From: Paractinoplanes toevensis
Lineage (GTDB): Bacteria; Actinomycetota; Actinomycetes; Mycobacteriales; Micromonosporaceae
DNA length: 64,000 bases
NCBI RefSeq assembly: GCF_018332695.1
Contig: NZ_BOQN01000005.1
Location: 1-64,000, forward strand
Direction of reading: 5' to 3'
The notes beneath the pieces are model-generated. The model worked only from the letters and a program-made list of their open reading frames with translations, did not search any database and was not told the DNA's origin. A program made the position numbers and the translations under genes. Below, piece after piece: positions 45,612 to 54,316 of this stretch; the stretch's first letter is position 1; every line of letters starts with the position of its first letter.

Positions 45612-47209
45612 GCGTACACCTCCTCCTGTGCCCTGGTCCTTTTGAACGCGATCGCCGAGACGAGTCCGACGATCAGGAAGATGAAGATCGAGATGGCGGC
45701 CGCGTAGCCGTACTGCGCACCCGACCCGCCGAACGCGAGCCGGTAGGTGTACGTGATCAGCAGGTCGGTGGCGCCGTTCATCGGGTTGTCGGCCGGGAAC
45801 GGGCCACCCTCGCTGGTCAGGTAGATCGCGTTGAAGTTGTTGAAGTTGAACGCGAACGACGAGATCAGCAGCGGGGTCAGCGCCACCATGAGCAGCGGCA
45901 GCACGATCCGCCGGAAGCTCTGCCAGGCGCCCGCACCGTCGATCCGGGAGGCCTCGGACAGCTCGGCCGGGATGGCCTGCAACGCGCCGGTGGTCACCAG
46001 GAACATGTACGGGTAACCCAGCCACAGTTGGACCAGCAGCACCGCGAGCCTGGCCGTGCCGGCCTCGCCCATCCAGTTGACGTGCAGCCCGAACAGGTTG
46101 TTGATCAGGCCGAAGTCGGTGTTGAACATGTCCCGCCAGACCAGCAGCATGGCGAAGGCCGGCATCGCGTACGGCAGCACCAGCAGCAGCCGGTAGACGT
46201 TGCGCCCGCGCACCCTCTTCGAGTGCAGGGCGAGCGCGACCAGCATGCCGAGGACGAACGTGCCGCCGGTGGAGCCGAGCGCGAACGCGAAGTTCCACAC
46301 CAGCGTGGCCAGGAACGGGCCGGAGATGGACCGGTCGGTGATCACCCGGGTGAAGTTGCTGAACCCGACGCCGACCTTCCAGCCCTGGGCCAGCCGCTCG
46401 CCGTCGGCCGCGACGAACGCGCCCACGGTCTCGTCGGCGGTCCAGGTATTGCCGGTGGCGGTGTCCCTGATGCAGTCGCAGGACTCGTCGTAGGCCCGGC
46501 CGGCCTTGCCCTCGTACGCGCGGGAGAGCCCGGACGAGCGGATCGCGCCACCGTCGACCGGCACGGCCAGGGCGGTGATCTCCCCGCTGCGCAGGCTGGC
46601 CTGGCCGGCGTTGAGGATCGTGTAGCCGTCGGCCGCGGTCACCTTGCCCGAGCCGGTGACGGTGGCGTCGTCGATCTTCTTCAGCCCGTCGGCGTCACCG
46701 GCCGAGACCTGTTTGGTGACCGGGTCGGTGATCAGGAAGACCAGGGGCCCGGTGGCGGGATCGCCGGTGGTCGCGACGCTCAGGGCGTACTGAAGGGAAC
46801 CCGGCACCTGGGTGACCGACGCGCTCTCGATGGCCACGACGGCCTCGTCCTTGTTGCCGCGATGGCCGTCGCCGTAGTTCGTGAACGCGGTGCTCGCGGT
46901 GTAGAGGACCGGGAAGATCTGGAACGCGATGAGCAGCACGGTCCCCGGCGCCAGGTACTTGGCCGGGATGTGCCGCGGGGTGAGGTAGAGCCGGAGCAGC
47001 ACGGCGGTGGTCGCCACGAGCAGACCGAGCCCGATCCAGGCCTCGTTGGCAACCAGCGGGAACGCGGCCCAGATCGCGATCGCCACGACCAGTCCGAGCA
47101 GGACGATCTTGACGATCCGGCCGGTCAGGCTGGTTCCCCTTTCCGGCGGCTCGCTCTTGCCGGGGGCGGGGAGGGCCCGCGTGGCGGGCCCTCCAAGCTG
47201 CGTGACCAT
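45608..47209 (-). CDS. malF: Maltodextrin ABC transporter permease MalF
   Basis: A 533-residue permease, long because it has a large extracytoplasmic loop (about residues 120-280) between early helices, as in MalF proteins, where it touches the binding protein. The EAA loop SEASRIDGAGAWQSFRRIVLP is at about 410-430; a pair of cysteines (SCDCIRD) in the loop is noteworthy. The ATG lies directly after the malE stop. Codons 6-13 form a strong hairpin (47171-47193) that may damp translation relative to malE. Confidence 0.93.
   Translation of the reverse strand: MVTQLGGPATRALPAPGKSEPPERGTSLTGRIVKIVLLGLVVAIAIWAAFPLVANEAWIGLGLLVATTAVLLRLYLTPRHIPAKYLAPGTVLLIAFQIFPVLYTASTAFTNYGDGHRGNKDEAVVAIESASVTQVPGSLQYALSVATTGDPATGPLVFLITDPVTKQVSAGDADGLKKIDDATVTGSGKVTAADGYTILNAGQASLRSGEITALAVPVDGGAIRSSGLSRAYEGKAGRAYDESCDCIRDTATGNTWTADETVGAFVAADGERLAQGWKVGVGFSNFTRVITDRSISGPFLATLVWNFAFALGSTGGTFVLGMLVALALHSKRVRGRNVYRLLLVLPYAMPAFAMLLVWRDMFNTDFGLINNLFGLHVNWMGEAGTARLAVLLVQLWLGYPYMFLVTTGALQAIPAELSEASRIDGAGAWQSFRRIVLPLLMVALTPLLISSFAFNFNNFNAIYLTSEGGPFPADNPMNGATDLLITYTYRLAFGGSGAQYGYAAAISIFIFLIVGLVSAIAFKRTRAQEEVYA
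47171..47193 (-). promoter_or_regulatory. Hairpin at the malE/malF junction
   Basis: A perfect 10-bp stem GAGGGCCCGC (47171-47180) / GCGGGCCCTC (47184-47193) with a GTG loop lies 13 nt inside malF. In an mRNA starting at malE it could protect the malE 3' end and slow entry into malF, giving the excess of binding protein that such systems need. Confidence 0.55.
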
Positions 47210-48460
47210 TTACTTGATCGAGCTCGAGATGGTCTTGCCGGCGGCCTCGATGGTCTTGGCCGGGTCGGCCCCACCGATGATCGCGGCCTCGGCCTTGCCG
47301 AACGGGTCCCAGATGGCGGCCATCTCCGGGATCGCCGGCAGCGGGATCGCGTTCTTACCGGCGTCCTGCCACTTGGCCAGGTCCGGGTCGCTGCCCTTGA
47401 CCTGATCGAAGGCGGCGGTCAGGGCCGGCGGGCGGGGTTCGGCGTTGTACAGCGCGACGGCCAGCTCCGGGGTGGTCACGTAGTTGGTGACGAACTCCTG
47501 GGCCAGGGCCTTGTTCTTGCCCTTGGAGGCGACGTAGAAGGTCTGCACGCCGAGGAACGGGGTGGCGGGCTTGCCACCGGCGAACGCCGGGACCGGCGTG
47601 ATGTCGTACTTGATGCCGGCCTTCTTGACGTCGGTGATCGCCCACGGGCCCGAGATCAGGAACGCGCTCTTCTTGCCGGTGAACGTGGAGATCGAGTTGT
47701 CCGAGGTGATCGAGCGCTTGAGCGCACCCGATCCCTTTTCGCCGAGGGCGGCGATCTTCTTGAACGCGGCGACCGATTCCGGCTTGCCGACGCCGAGGTC
47801 CTTGGCGTCGTAGTCGCCGGACGCGTTGGTGCCGAACAGGTAGCCGCCGGCCGACGCGTACAGCGGGTACAGGTGGTAGGCGTCGCCGGTCTGACCCACC
47901 TGGAGGGCGAGGATCTCGGACGCCTTCTTCGCGGTCTTGAGCTTCTGGCCGGTGCTGACCAGGTCCTCGATCGTGGCCGGGGCCTCGGGGGCGAGGTCGG
48001 TGTTGCGGATCAGGGCGAGGTTCTCGGTGGCGTACGGGACGCCGTAGGTCTGGCCGTTGAAGGTGACGGCCTTCAGGGCGTTCTCCGCGATGCCGGACTT
48101 CTGCTCGCCGGAGAGCTGGACCGGGTCGATCGCGCCGTTCTGCACCAGGTTGCCGATCCAGTCGTGCGCGCCGACCATCACGTCCGGGCCGCTGCCCTGC
48201 TGGGACGCGGTGACGAAGGTGGTCTGCTGGTCCTTCGAGATGGCCTGGATCTTGACGGTCACGCCGTTCTCCGAGCCGAACTTGTCGGCGAACGGCTTGA
48301 GCGCGGCGGCTCGCTTGTCGTCGGCCCAGATCAGGAGCTCGCCGGCTTTCTTGTCGGCGGACGGGCTGGTGGCACTGGGGCTGTCGTCGCTGCCGCCGCA
48401 ACCGGCGGCCAGCAGGGGAATGGTCATGGCGGCGACCACGCCCAGGGCACGGAGGCGCAT
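47210..48460 (-). CDS. malE: Maltodextrin-binding lipoprotein MalE
   Basis: A 416-residue solute-binding lipoprotein. The signal ends with LLAAGC at about residue 21, then a Ser/Asp linker. The family block ELLIWADDKRAAALKPFADKF and the domain-two FLISGPWAI motif identify a maltose/maltodextrin type protein. ATG at 48460 has AGGAG 7 bases upstream. It is the first gene of the operon and lies divergent from the LacI-type regulator. Confidence 0.93.
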   Translation of the reverse strand: MRLRALGVVAAMTIPLLAAGCGGSDDSPSATSPSADKKAGELLIWADDKRAAALKPFADKFGSENGVTVKIQAISKDQQTTFVTASQQGSGPDVMVGAHDWIGNLVQNGAIDPVQLSGEQKSGIAENALKAVTFNGQTYGVPYATENLALIRNTDLAPEAPATIEDLVSTGQKLKTAKKASEILALQVGQTGDAYHLYPLYASAGGYLFGTNASGDYDAKDLGVGKPESVAAFKKIAALGEKGSGALKRSITSDNSISTFTGKKSAFLISGPWAITDVKKAGIKYDITPVPAFAGGKPATPFLGVQTFYVASKGKNKALAQEFVTNYVTTPELAVALYNAEPRPPALTAAFDQVKGSDPDLAKWQDAGKNAIPLPAIPEMAAIWDPFGKAEAAIIGGADPAKTIEAAGKTISSSIK

Positions 48461-48486
48461 ATGAGTCTCCTGTCGTGATTTCCAGA

Positions 48487-48499
48487 AAGAGCTTGCAAA
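48487..48499 (-). promoter_or_regulatory. MalR-type operator 1
   Basis: On the minus strand this reads TTTGCAAGCTCTT. It is one of three 13-bp sites in the malE-malR gap with consensus TYTGCAAGYnCTT; it is nearest malE, 27 bp before its start. Confidence 0.7.
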
Positions 48500-48550
48500 C
48501 GGCGACAGCAATTGATCATCATGTGTCGGCCGTGTTGCGGGGACGTTAGC

Positions 48551-48563
48551 AAGCACTTGCAGA
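48551..48563 (-). promoter_or_regulatory. MalR-type operator 2
   Basis: Minus-strand TCTGCAAGTGCTT, overlapping the perfect dyad GCAAG-CA-CTTGC (48549-48560). Confidence 0.72.
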
Positions 48564-48569
48564 GAATGG

Positions 48570-48582
48570 AAGAGCTTGCAGA
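48570..48582 (-). promoter_or_regulatory. MalR-type operator 3
   Basis: Minus-strand TCTGCAAGCTCTT, 19 bp from operator 2, about two helical turns, and 28 bp before the malR start. Confidence 0.7.
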
Positions 48583-48610
48583 CCCGGTCCGCGTTGCTAC
48601 GGTGTGCGCC

Positions 48611-49636
48611 ATGCGTGCACGGATGGCCGACATTGCCCGTCAGGCCCAGGTCAGCGAGGCGACGGTGTCGCGGGTCATCAACGGCCGCCCCGGCGTCTCC
48701 CATGAAACCCGGATGGCAGTGCTGACGGCACTCGACGTCCTCGGCTACGAACGGCCGGAACGCTTACGCAAGCGTTCCGCCGGTCTCGTCGGCCTGGTCG
48801 TACCCGAGCTGGAGAACCCGATCTTCCCGGCGTTCGCGCAGGTCATCGAGTCGACGCTGGCCCAGCAGGGGTACACCCCGGTGCTCTGCACCCAGTCGCC
48901 GGGCGGGGTCACCGAGGACGAGTACGTGGAAATGCTGCTCGACCGTCAGGTCAGCGGGATCGTCTTCGTCTCCAGCCTGTCCGCCGACACCGCCGCCGAC
49001 CCCTCCCGCTACCAGCGGCTGCTCGACCGTCCGCTTCCGATCGTGCTGGTCAACGGCTATACGGAGACGATCGACGCGCCGTTCGTGTCGTGCGACGACC
49101 GGCTCGCCGGCGACCTCGCGGTCAGCCACCTGGTCGCCCTCGGGCACCGCCGGATCGGCATGATCTCCGGCCCGAACCGGTTCATCAACACCCAGCGCAA
49201 ACTGGCCGGCTACCGCACCGCGATGGAGCGTGAGCTAGGTGTCAGCGACCCGGACGTCGCCCTCACCCTGTTCGGCGTCGAGGGTGGCGAGGTGGCCGCG
49301 GATCGCCTGCTCGCGCAGGGTGTCACCGGCCTGATCTGCGGTTCCGACCTGATGGCGCTGGGCGCGATCCGGGCCGCCCGGCGCCGTGGACTGCACGTAC
49401 CGAAGGACGTCTCGGTGATCGGTTTCGACGACTCGCCGCTGATCGCGTTCACCGACCCGCCGCTGACCACGCTGCGCCAGCCGGTCGCCTCGATGGCGGT
49501 GGCCGCGTGCCGCGCGCTGATCGACGAGATCAACGGCCACGGAGCACCGCGCTCGGAGTACCTTTTCCGTCCCGAGCTGGTCGTTCGCGAGTCGACAGCG
49601 ATTGCACCGAGCCGTCGCGAGCTGGCCCCGGCCTGA
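48611..49636 (+). CDS. malR: LacI-family regulator of the mal operon
   Basis: A 341-residue LacI/GalR repressor: N-terminal helix-turn-helix (MADIARQAQVSEATVSRVIN), hinge region (LRKRSAGLVGLVVPEL) and a periplasmic-binding-like sugar domain ending in DDSPLIAFTDPPLTTLRQP. ATG at 48611 is used; the ATG four codons later would shorten it slightly. It is divergent from malE across a gap with three similar sites, matching MalR of Streptomyces, which represses the maltodextrin operon. Confidence 0.9.
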   Translation: MRARMADIARQAQVSEATVSRVINGRPGVSHETRMAVLTALDVLGYERPERLRKRSAGLVGLVVPELENPIFPAFAQVIESTLAQQGYTPVLCTQSPGGVTEDEYVEMLLDRQVSGIVFVSSLSADTAADPSRYQRLLDRPLPIVLVNGYTETIDAPFVSCDDRLAGDLAVSHLVALGHRRIGMISGPNRFINTQRKLAGYRTAMERELGVSDPDVALTLFGVEGGEVAADRLLAQGVTGLICGSDLMALGAIRAARRRGLHVPKDVSVIGFDDSPLIAFTDPPLTTLRQPVASMAVAACRALIDEINGHGAPRSEYLFRPELVVRESTAIAPSRRELAPA

Positions 49637-49745
49637 ACAATGTGTTCGCAAGTTCTTTCAGGAATTGCACGAACGCCCATCGACTTTTTCGCCCCGGCCC
49701 GGTCTTAACCGGTTCGGCCGGTACCGACCTGCCACACTGATCACC

Positions 49746-50108
49746 ATGGGTCTGTTCACGGTGGCGGAGGCTCGGGACGAACTGGCCCGGCTCCGGCCGG
49801 TGCTCGACGAGATCGTGGTGGTGCGGGCGGACATGGTGGAACTCTCCGCCGCACTGACCGGCGGCGGGCCACCCACGAGGCTCGGCGGGCTGCCGGAACG
49901 CAAGGCGGCCGAGGCCCGGCTCAACGAGCTGATGACCACGGTCCAGGAGACCGGCGCCGAGCTCAAGGGCGTCGCTCCGCTACTGGTCGATTTCCCGGCC
50001 GACCTGGACGGCGTACCCGTGCTGCTGTGCTGGTTGGAGGGTGAGACCGCCCTTGATTGGTACCACCGCCTCGACCTTGGGTTCGCCGGGCGGCGACGCC
50101 TGCCCTGA
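49746..50108 (+). CDS. DUF2203 family protein
   Basis: A 120-residue, mostly helical soluble protein. FTVAEARDELARLRPVLDEIV at the N-terminus, LMTTVQETGAELKG in the middle, and PVLLCWLEGETALDWYH at the end match DUF2203. Function is not established. It precedes the unknown protein at 50130 by 21 bp, possibly as one transcript. Confidence 0.83.
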   Translation: MGLFTVAEARDELARLRPVLDEIVVVRADMVELSAALTGGGPPTRLGGLPERKAAEARLNELMTTVQETGAELKGVAPLLVDFPADLDGVPVLLCWLEGETALDWYHRLDLGFAGRRRLP

Positions 50109-50129
50109 GGGGATCTAGGATGCTCCGCC

Positions 50130-50708
50130 ATGGGGAGCAGCTATCAGACCGTGCTCGTGGCCGGGGATCTCGACGCGGTGGCGCTTTCGGCCGCACTTGT
50201 TCCGGTGGCGATTTCGGCCGTCCTTCTTCCGGTGGCCGAGCGGCGGTGGGCGGTGATTCCGCAGGACGACGCCGGGGAGCTGGCCCGGCTGCTCAGCGCG
50301 GCCTGCTCGGGATATGCGGCCGCGTTCGAGGTGTTCGACTCCGACGTGCTCTCGGTGACCGTCTTCCGGAGGGGCACGGAAACCCATGAGTACGTTTCGG
50401 ACCAGGGCTTCGTGGTGGAGAACTGGGACGACGACGGCAACGAGATCCTCACCAACCTGCTGGGTCGCTCGTTTGCGGCCGGCGAGGAACTGCCGACCGG
50501 ACCGGCCGGCGCCGACCCCGGGGCCTTCGCGCCGCTCGGCGTCGAACCGGTCGACCGGGCGGGGCTCGCGGCCGCCCTCACCGGCCCGGAGTCCATGGCC
50601 GAACAGCAGCACCACAGCATCCTGCACGCACTCAACCTCACGCCCGGGCCGCTGCAGATGGACTTCGAGGAAGCGTCGGCGTCGGACCTCGCGGTCATCG
50701 TGCCGTGA
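50130..50708 (+). CDS. Unknown protein upstream of DUF4132
   Basis: A 192-residue soluble acidic protein of no family I can name. It contains WAVIPQDDAGELARLLS, GYAAAFEVFDSDVLSVTVFRRG and SDQGFVVENWDDDGNEILTN. The stop overlaps the DUF4132 start (GTGA), so translation is coupled and the products probably act together. It may be a partner or immunity-like factor, which is speculation. Confidence 0.7.
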   Translation: MGSSYQTVLVAGDLDAVALSAALVPVAISAVLLPVAERRWAVIPQDDAGELARLLSAACSGYAAAFEVFDSDVLSVTVFRRGTETHEYVSDQGFVVENWDDDGNEILTNLLGRSFAAGEELPTGPAGADPGAFAPLGVEPVDRAGLAAALTGPESMAEQQHHSILHALNLTPGPLQMDFEEASASDLAVIVP

Positions 50709-52831
50709 CCGTTCTGGTCTGGCAGGACGGCGAGCGGGAACGGTGGCTGTCGCGGGCCGCGGCACTCGACCACGGCCGGGACGAACCGCACTGGGTCACG
50801 GCGGCCACCGGGGCGGACAAGTTCTCCGACCTGACGCCGGCGCAGATCTCCTGGCTGATCGGCAAAGGGCCCGAAGCGTCGGCGCGGGCACTTCTCGCCA
50901 CCTCGCTGGTGTCGCGGCATCGGCAGCGGATCGATCTGGGGCAGGTGGCGGTCGCGCGGTTCGGGTTGGACGCCCTCCCGCTCGCACTCAGCGAAGCCGG
51001 CGAGAGCGCCGACCGTCTCGGGGTGCTGATGCTGCCGTTTCGCGGGCCGGAGGCGGCGGTTCTGGTCGCGGGATGGCTGCGGCATCTCGGGTCGGCGCGG
51101 CTGTGGGCGCGGCTCTGGCTGGACCGGCACGCCGAGGAGGCGGTTCGTGTGCTTACCCCGGCGGCGGACGGGCGCCCGAGCCGGGCACGGCAAAATGCCG
51201 AGGACGCGCTCCGCTACCTGGCCGGCTCCGCATCTGCCGGTGCTGCGGCGGGCGGCGCTGCGGCGGGCGGCGCTGCGGCGGGCGGCGCTGCGGTTGGTGC
51301 TTCGCTTCCTGGGCGGAAAGGGAAGCTGCCTGGCTGGGCTCGGGCGGGGCGGCTGCCGGAGATTCGGCTGTGCCGGGGTGGGACCATGCCGGCGGGTGAC
51401 GTCGAACGGCTGATCGGTGCGCTGAGTCGGTCGCGCCTCGCGGACGCGCCGGAACCGGCACCCGGCTCTCCCGATGACGGCGGCCGGCCGGTGGTCGTCG
51501 AGTCTTCGGCGGCCGCGCAGCCGATGGTGGCCGCGGCCGAGCCGGAGGCGGCGGAGCTGATCGCGGGCTGCGACCCGGCGAGCCTGGCCGAGTTCGGGCG
51601 GGCGCTGTTCGACGAGTGGCTCACCGACGAGATGCCGGCGTCGGAGGCGTGGGTGGTGCCGGCCCAGGCGCACGTCGGCGACGACGCCACGATGGACCGG
51701 CTCGCGCCGCAGGTCCGGTCGTGGCCGGCCCGCAGCCGGTGGGCGCGGGCCATCGACGGGTACGCGGTGCTGGCCACGGGCGGTACCGACGTCGCGCTGC
51801 GGCACCTGCTGGCGATCGAGGAAGGCATGTCGGGCGGGCCCAACAACGAACGGGCGATCGTCTACCTCACGCAGGCCGCCGCCACGCGTGGGCTGACCGT
51901 CACCCAGCTCGCCGACCGGCTGACCGTCACCCACGGCCTGGACGCCGGGATCACGCTCGATTACGGCCCGCGCACGTTCACCGTGGTGACTGACGATCAG
52001 CTCACGCCGTACGCCATAGATGCCGGAGGGCGCCGCCTGGCGCGCCCACCGAAGCCGGGCGTCAAAGACACCGATCCCGAGGCGTACCAACGTTTTCTGC
52101 GGTTGAAAAAGGATCTGCGGTCGACCGCGGTGGCCCAGATCGCGCGGCTGGAACGGGACATGCTCGCGCATCGGCTCCGCCCGGCGAGCGACCTCCGCGC
52201 GGTCCTGCACCCGCACCCGATCCTCGGGCCGCTCGTGCGGCGGCTGCTGTGGGGCGAGTACGACCGGGAGAAACGCCTGGTCCGGACACTGCGGATCGCC
52301 GAGGACGGCAGCTTCGCGGACATCCACGACAGCACCGCGACCGTCGATCCCGGCGCGCAGCTCGGCATCGTGCACCCCGCCGAGCTGGGCGATGATCTGG
52401 CCGACTGGGCGCAGATCATCGCCGACTACGAGATCCTGCAGCCGTTCGCCCAGGTGAACCGGCCGATCGTGGTGCTGACCGGGGCCCAGCGCGCGGCGAC
52501 GAGCCTGCCCGGTTTCGGCCCGCTGCCGACCGACCGGGTCGCCGCGCTGGAGAACCGGCAGTGGTACGGGAACGGCTTCCTCTCGGCGAGCCGGGTGCAC
52601 ACCCAGCTGGCGCACGGGTTACCCGGCGGCCTGACGCTGCTGATCGAGCTGGACCCGGGCGTGTCGGCGTCGGGCTACCAAACGGCCGACAAGCAGCAGA
52701 TCATCGAGATCTGGGTCGACGAGACGTGGTCCGACCATTGGCAGGTCGCCCGGCGCATCCCGCTCGGGGCCTGCGACGCGACCGCCCTGTCGGAGCTGCT
52801 GGTCGAGCTGCACGCACTCACCACGACGTGA
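50705..52831 (+). CDS. DUF4132 domain protein
   Basis: A 708-residue soluble protein. The C-terminal 300 residues match DUF4132 (GITLDYGPRTFTVVTDDQL, RRLARPPKPGVKDTDPEAYQ, RFLRLKKDLRSTAVAQIARLE). The N-terminal part is variable and interrupted near residue 180 by three AAGGA units, encoded by a 15-bp tandem repeat. Domains of this family act in several bacteria with predicted WGR and conflict-related proteins, but no enzymatic role is established. GTG at 50705 overlaps the preceding stop. Confidence 0.8.
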   Translation: MTVLVWQDGERERWLSRAAALDHGRDEPHWVTAATGADKFSDLTPAQISWLIGKGPEASARALLATSLVSRHRQRIDLGQVAVARFGLDALPLALSEAGESADRLGVLMLPFRGPEAAVLVAGWLRHLGSARLWARLWLDRHAEEAVRVLTPAADGRPSRARQNAEDALRYLAGSASAGAAAGGAAAGGAAAGGAAVGASLPGRKGKLPGWARAGRLPEIRLCRGGTMPAGDVERLIGALSRSRLADAPEPAPGSPDDGGRPVVVESSAAAQPMVAAAEPEAAELIAGCDPASLAEFGRALFDEWLTDEMPASEAWVVPAQAHVGDDATMDRLAPQVRSWPARSRWARAIDGYAVLATGGTDVALRHLLAIEEGMSGGPNNERAIVYLTQAAATRGLTVTQLADRLTVTHGLDAGITLDYGPRTFTVVTDDQLTPYAIDAGGRRLARPPKPGVKDTDPEAYQRFLRLKKDLRSTAVAQIARLERDMLAHRLRPASDLRAVLHPHPILGPLVRRLLWGEYDREKRLVRTLRIAEDGSFADIHDSTATVDPGAQLGIVHPAELGDDLADWAQIIADYEILQPFAQVNRPIVVLTGAQRAATSLPGFGPLPTDRVAALENRQWYGNGFLSASRVHTQLAHGLPGGLTLLIELDPGVSASGYQTADKQQIIEIWVDETWSDHWQVARRIPLGACDATALSELLVELHALTTT
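51244..51288. repeat. 15-bp tandem repeat, 3 units, inside DUF4132 gene
   Basis: Three identical 15-bp units TGCGGCGGGCGGCGC, encoding an Ala/Gly linker. The unit is in frame, so copy variation would change only linker length. Confidence 0.92.
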
Positions 52832-52952
52832 TCATCCTTCGACCGAGCCGCCGTCCGGCTCGATCGCGGCCGCCGGCCTGGCGTCCCGCTTGATCACCGT
52901 TCGACCGGGCCGCCCTCCGGCTCCATCGCGGCCGCCGGGCTGCCGTCTCGAT
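52829..52952. repeat. 62-bp imperfect tandem duplication
   Basis: Two 62-bp copies (52829-52890 and 52891-52952) share TGATCA, TTCGACCG, GCCGCC, CCGGCTC and ATCGCGGCCGCCGG blocks in the same order. The first copy starts with the DUF4132 stop and lies past the stop of the small gene on the opposite strand; the second encodes that gene's C-terminus. Since 62 is not a multiple of three, the duplicate cannot extend the frame. Confidence 0.85.
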
Positions 52953-53139
52953 TGATCTCGGCGGCCCACTGGCGGGCGGCCGCGTCGGCCGCCGCCCGGC
53001 CCTCGACCCATTGGCGATGCATGTTGGAGCCGTGCGGGCCGTCCGGCATGTAGGCCACCACCAGCCACCGGCCGTGGATCATCCGCGCGGGCCAGATCAC
53101 CGCGGTGGCCAGCGGAGCCACAACCCACTTCAGAGCCAC
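52894..53139 (-). CDS. Small unknown protein B
   Basis: An 81-residue product read from GTG at 53139, which overlaps the stop of the gene before it. It has one possible membrane-crossing or buried segment (ALKWVVAPLATAVIWPARM), then GRWLVVAYMPDGPHG and an Ala-rich tail. I recognise no family. Its C-terminal coding end lies in the 62-bp tandem repeat. It may be a real coupled gene or a chance frame; the coupling to the gene upstream supports the first. Confidence 0.42.
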   Translation of the reverse strand: MALKWVVAPLATAVIWPARMIHGRWLVVAYMPDGPHGSNMHRQWVEGRAAADAAARQWAAEINRDGSPAAAMEPEGGPVER

Positions 53140-53333
53140 CAGGCCAGCACCGGAACCCCGACCGCGATCGCCCGCGGCCCATCCGTGAACTCGAGGAGCT
53201 CGAGGACCTTCACACCGGGACGCCAGGCAAGCCGTCTCCGCCCGACCCGCCACCAGACCCACTGCCCGGACTCCGACCGGACCGGCACCAACACGTCCAC
53301 ATGGTGATCCACAGTGTCAATCGGGTCGGCCAC
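53130..53333 (-). CDS. Small unknown protein A
   Basis: A 67-residue product from a GTG at 53333, immediately after the stop of the APH-family kinase gene (TGA, then GTG). It is Trp- and Arg-rich (GQWVWWRVGRRRLAWRPGVK) with a hydrophobic end. No family is recognised. It may be translated by reinitiation after the kinase gene. Confidence 0.45.
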   Translation of the reverse strand: MADPIDTVDHHVDVLVPVRSESGQWVWWRVGRRRLAWRPGVKVLELLEFTDGPRAIAVGVPVLAWWL

Positions 53334-54251
53334 TCATCGCCGGGCGAGAGGTGCCAACAGCCGCCGGCAACGTTGCGGGTCCTCGGTGAGACCGGCGGTA
53401 AGCCCCCAGAGCCAGTAGTCGACGGCGCGGAACACGACCCAGTCCCGGCCGTGATCGCGGTCGACCCCGGCCGCATCCGCCATCGACCGAAAATGTCGGA
53501 GTATGTCGCCCTCGTCGTCCATCTCGTCGATCCGCGTCCAGAGAATCCGCGCGAGATCGTAGGCGATGTCGCCGCGCATCAACACCGGATCGACCGTCAG
53601 CCAGGGCTCCCGCTCACCCCGAAGAACCTGGCCGGAGTGCAGGTCGCCGTTCACCGCAAGCCGAGATTCGGTACGCGACAGGCGTTCCCCGGCCTCGAAC
53701 GCCCGGACCAACGTGCTCTCGGGGAAGGGCCGGCCGCAGCGTTCCCACTCCCCCGGCAACGCCGGCATCCTGGCCGCAACGACATCGACGGTGCGCGGCA
53801 CATGCTCCGGAGCCGGAACAGCCAGGCGACGCATCATCCGGCCGAGAAGGGGCATCGCCTCCGCAACCGGCAGACCCTCCAGCGAAGCATCCATGGCGAG
53901 CCGCTCGAGCAACATGACGCCGCCCTCGACGTCGGCATCGATCAGCCGAACCGTCCCCCGGCCGTCCCAGAACCGCAAGGCTTCCACCTGCGCGGCGACC
54001 GCGGCCCCCGGCGGCGTCAGCCTGAGCACGAGGAATTCACCGGCACGGACAACCGGAACGACCGCGGCGTTGGAACCATGGGCCATGCCACCGGTGACCG
54101 CGAGCTGCCAGCGGTCGCAATAGGCGCGGACGAGCCGGGGTAGCGCCTCCAGCCATCCCGTGCCTTCGCGCCACCAGCGCGGCATGTCCCGAAACGACTG
54201 CGGGACGACGACAGCAACCGGTGCGGGCCCGCCACCGTCCGCACGCCCCAT
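53334..54251 (-). CDS. APH(6)-like aminoglycoside/hydroxyurea kinase family protein
   Basis: A 305-residue member of the small kinase family that includes streptomycin 6-kinase. The catalytic loop reads VNGDLHSGQVL (Asp in the HGDLH-type position) and the metal-binding loop WLTVDPVLMRGDIAYDLARIL. The N-terminus has a typical kinase lobe with GMAHGSNAAVV. Whether it confers drug resistance or works on a housekeeping substrate is not known. A -10-like TAGCCT lies 6 bases before the ATG, suggesting a leaderless message. Confidence 0.85.
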   Translation of the reverse strand: MGRADGGGPAPVAVVVPQSFRDMPRWWREGTGWLEALPRLVRAYCDRWQLAVTGGMAHGSNAAVVPVVRAGEFLVLRLTPPGAAVAAQVEALRFWDGRGTVRLIDADVEGGVMLLERLAMDASLEGLPVAEAMPLLGRMMRRLAVPAPEHVPRTVDVVAARMPALPGEWERCGRPFPESTLVRAFEAGERLSRTESRLAVNGDLHSGQVLRGEREPWLTVDPVLMRGDIAYDLARILWTRIDEMDDEGDILRHFRSMADAAGVDRDHGRDWVVFRAVDYWLWGLTAGLTEDPQRCRRLLAPLARR

Positions 54252-54316
54252 CAGCCCAGGCTAGCGAAGAGCAAAAGTCCTGCGACAGAACGGAAAATGC
54301 TGATCACACTTGTTCG

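Noticed and set aside
53130-53333. A frameshift joining the two tiny genes into one
   Set aside because: Both have their own plausible GTG starts with stop/start contact, and no family alignment supports a fused protein.
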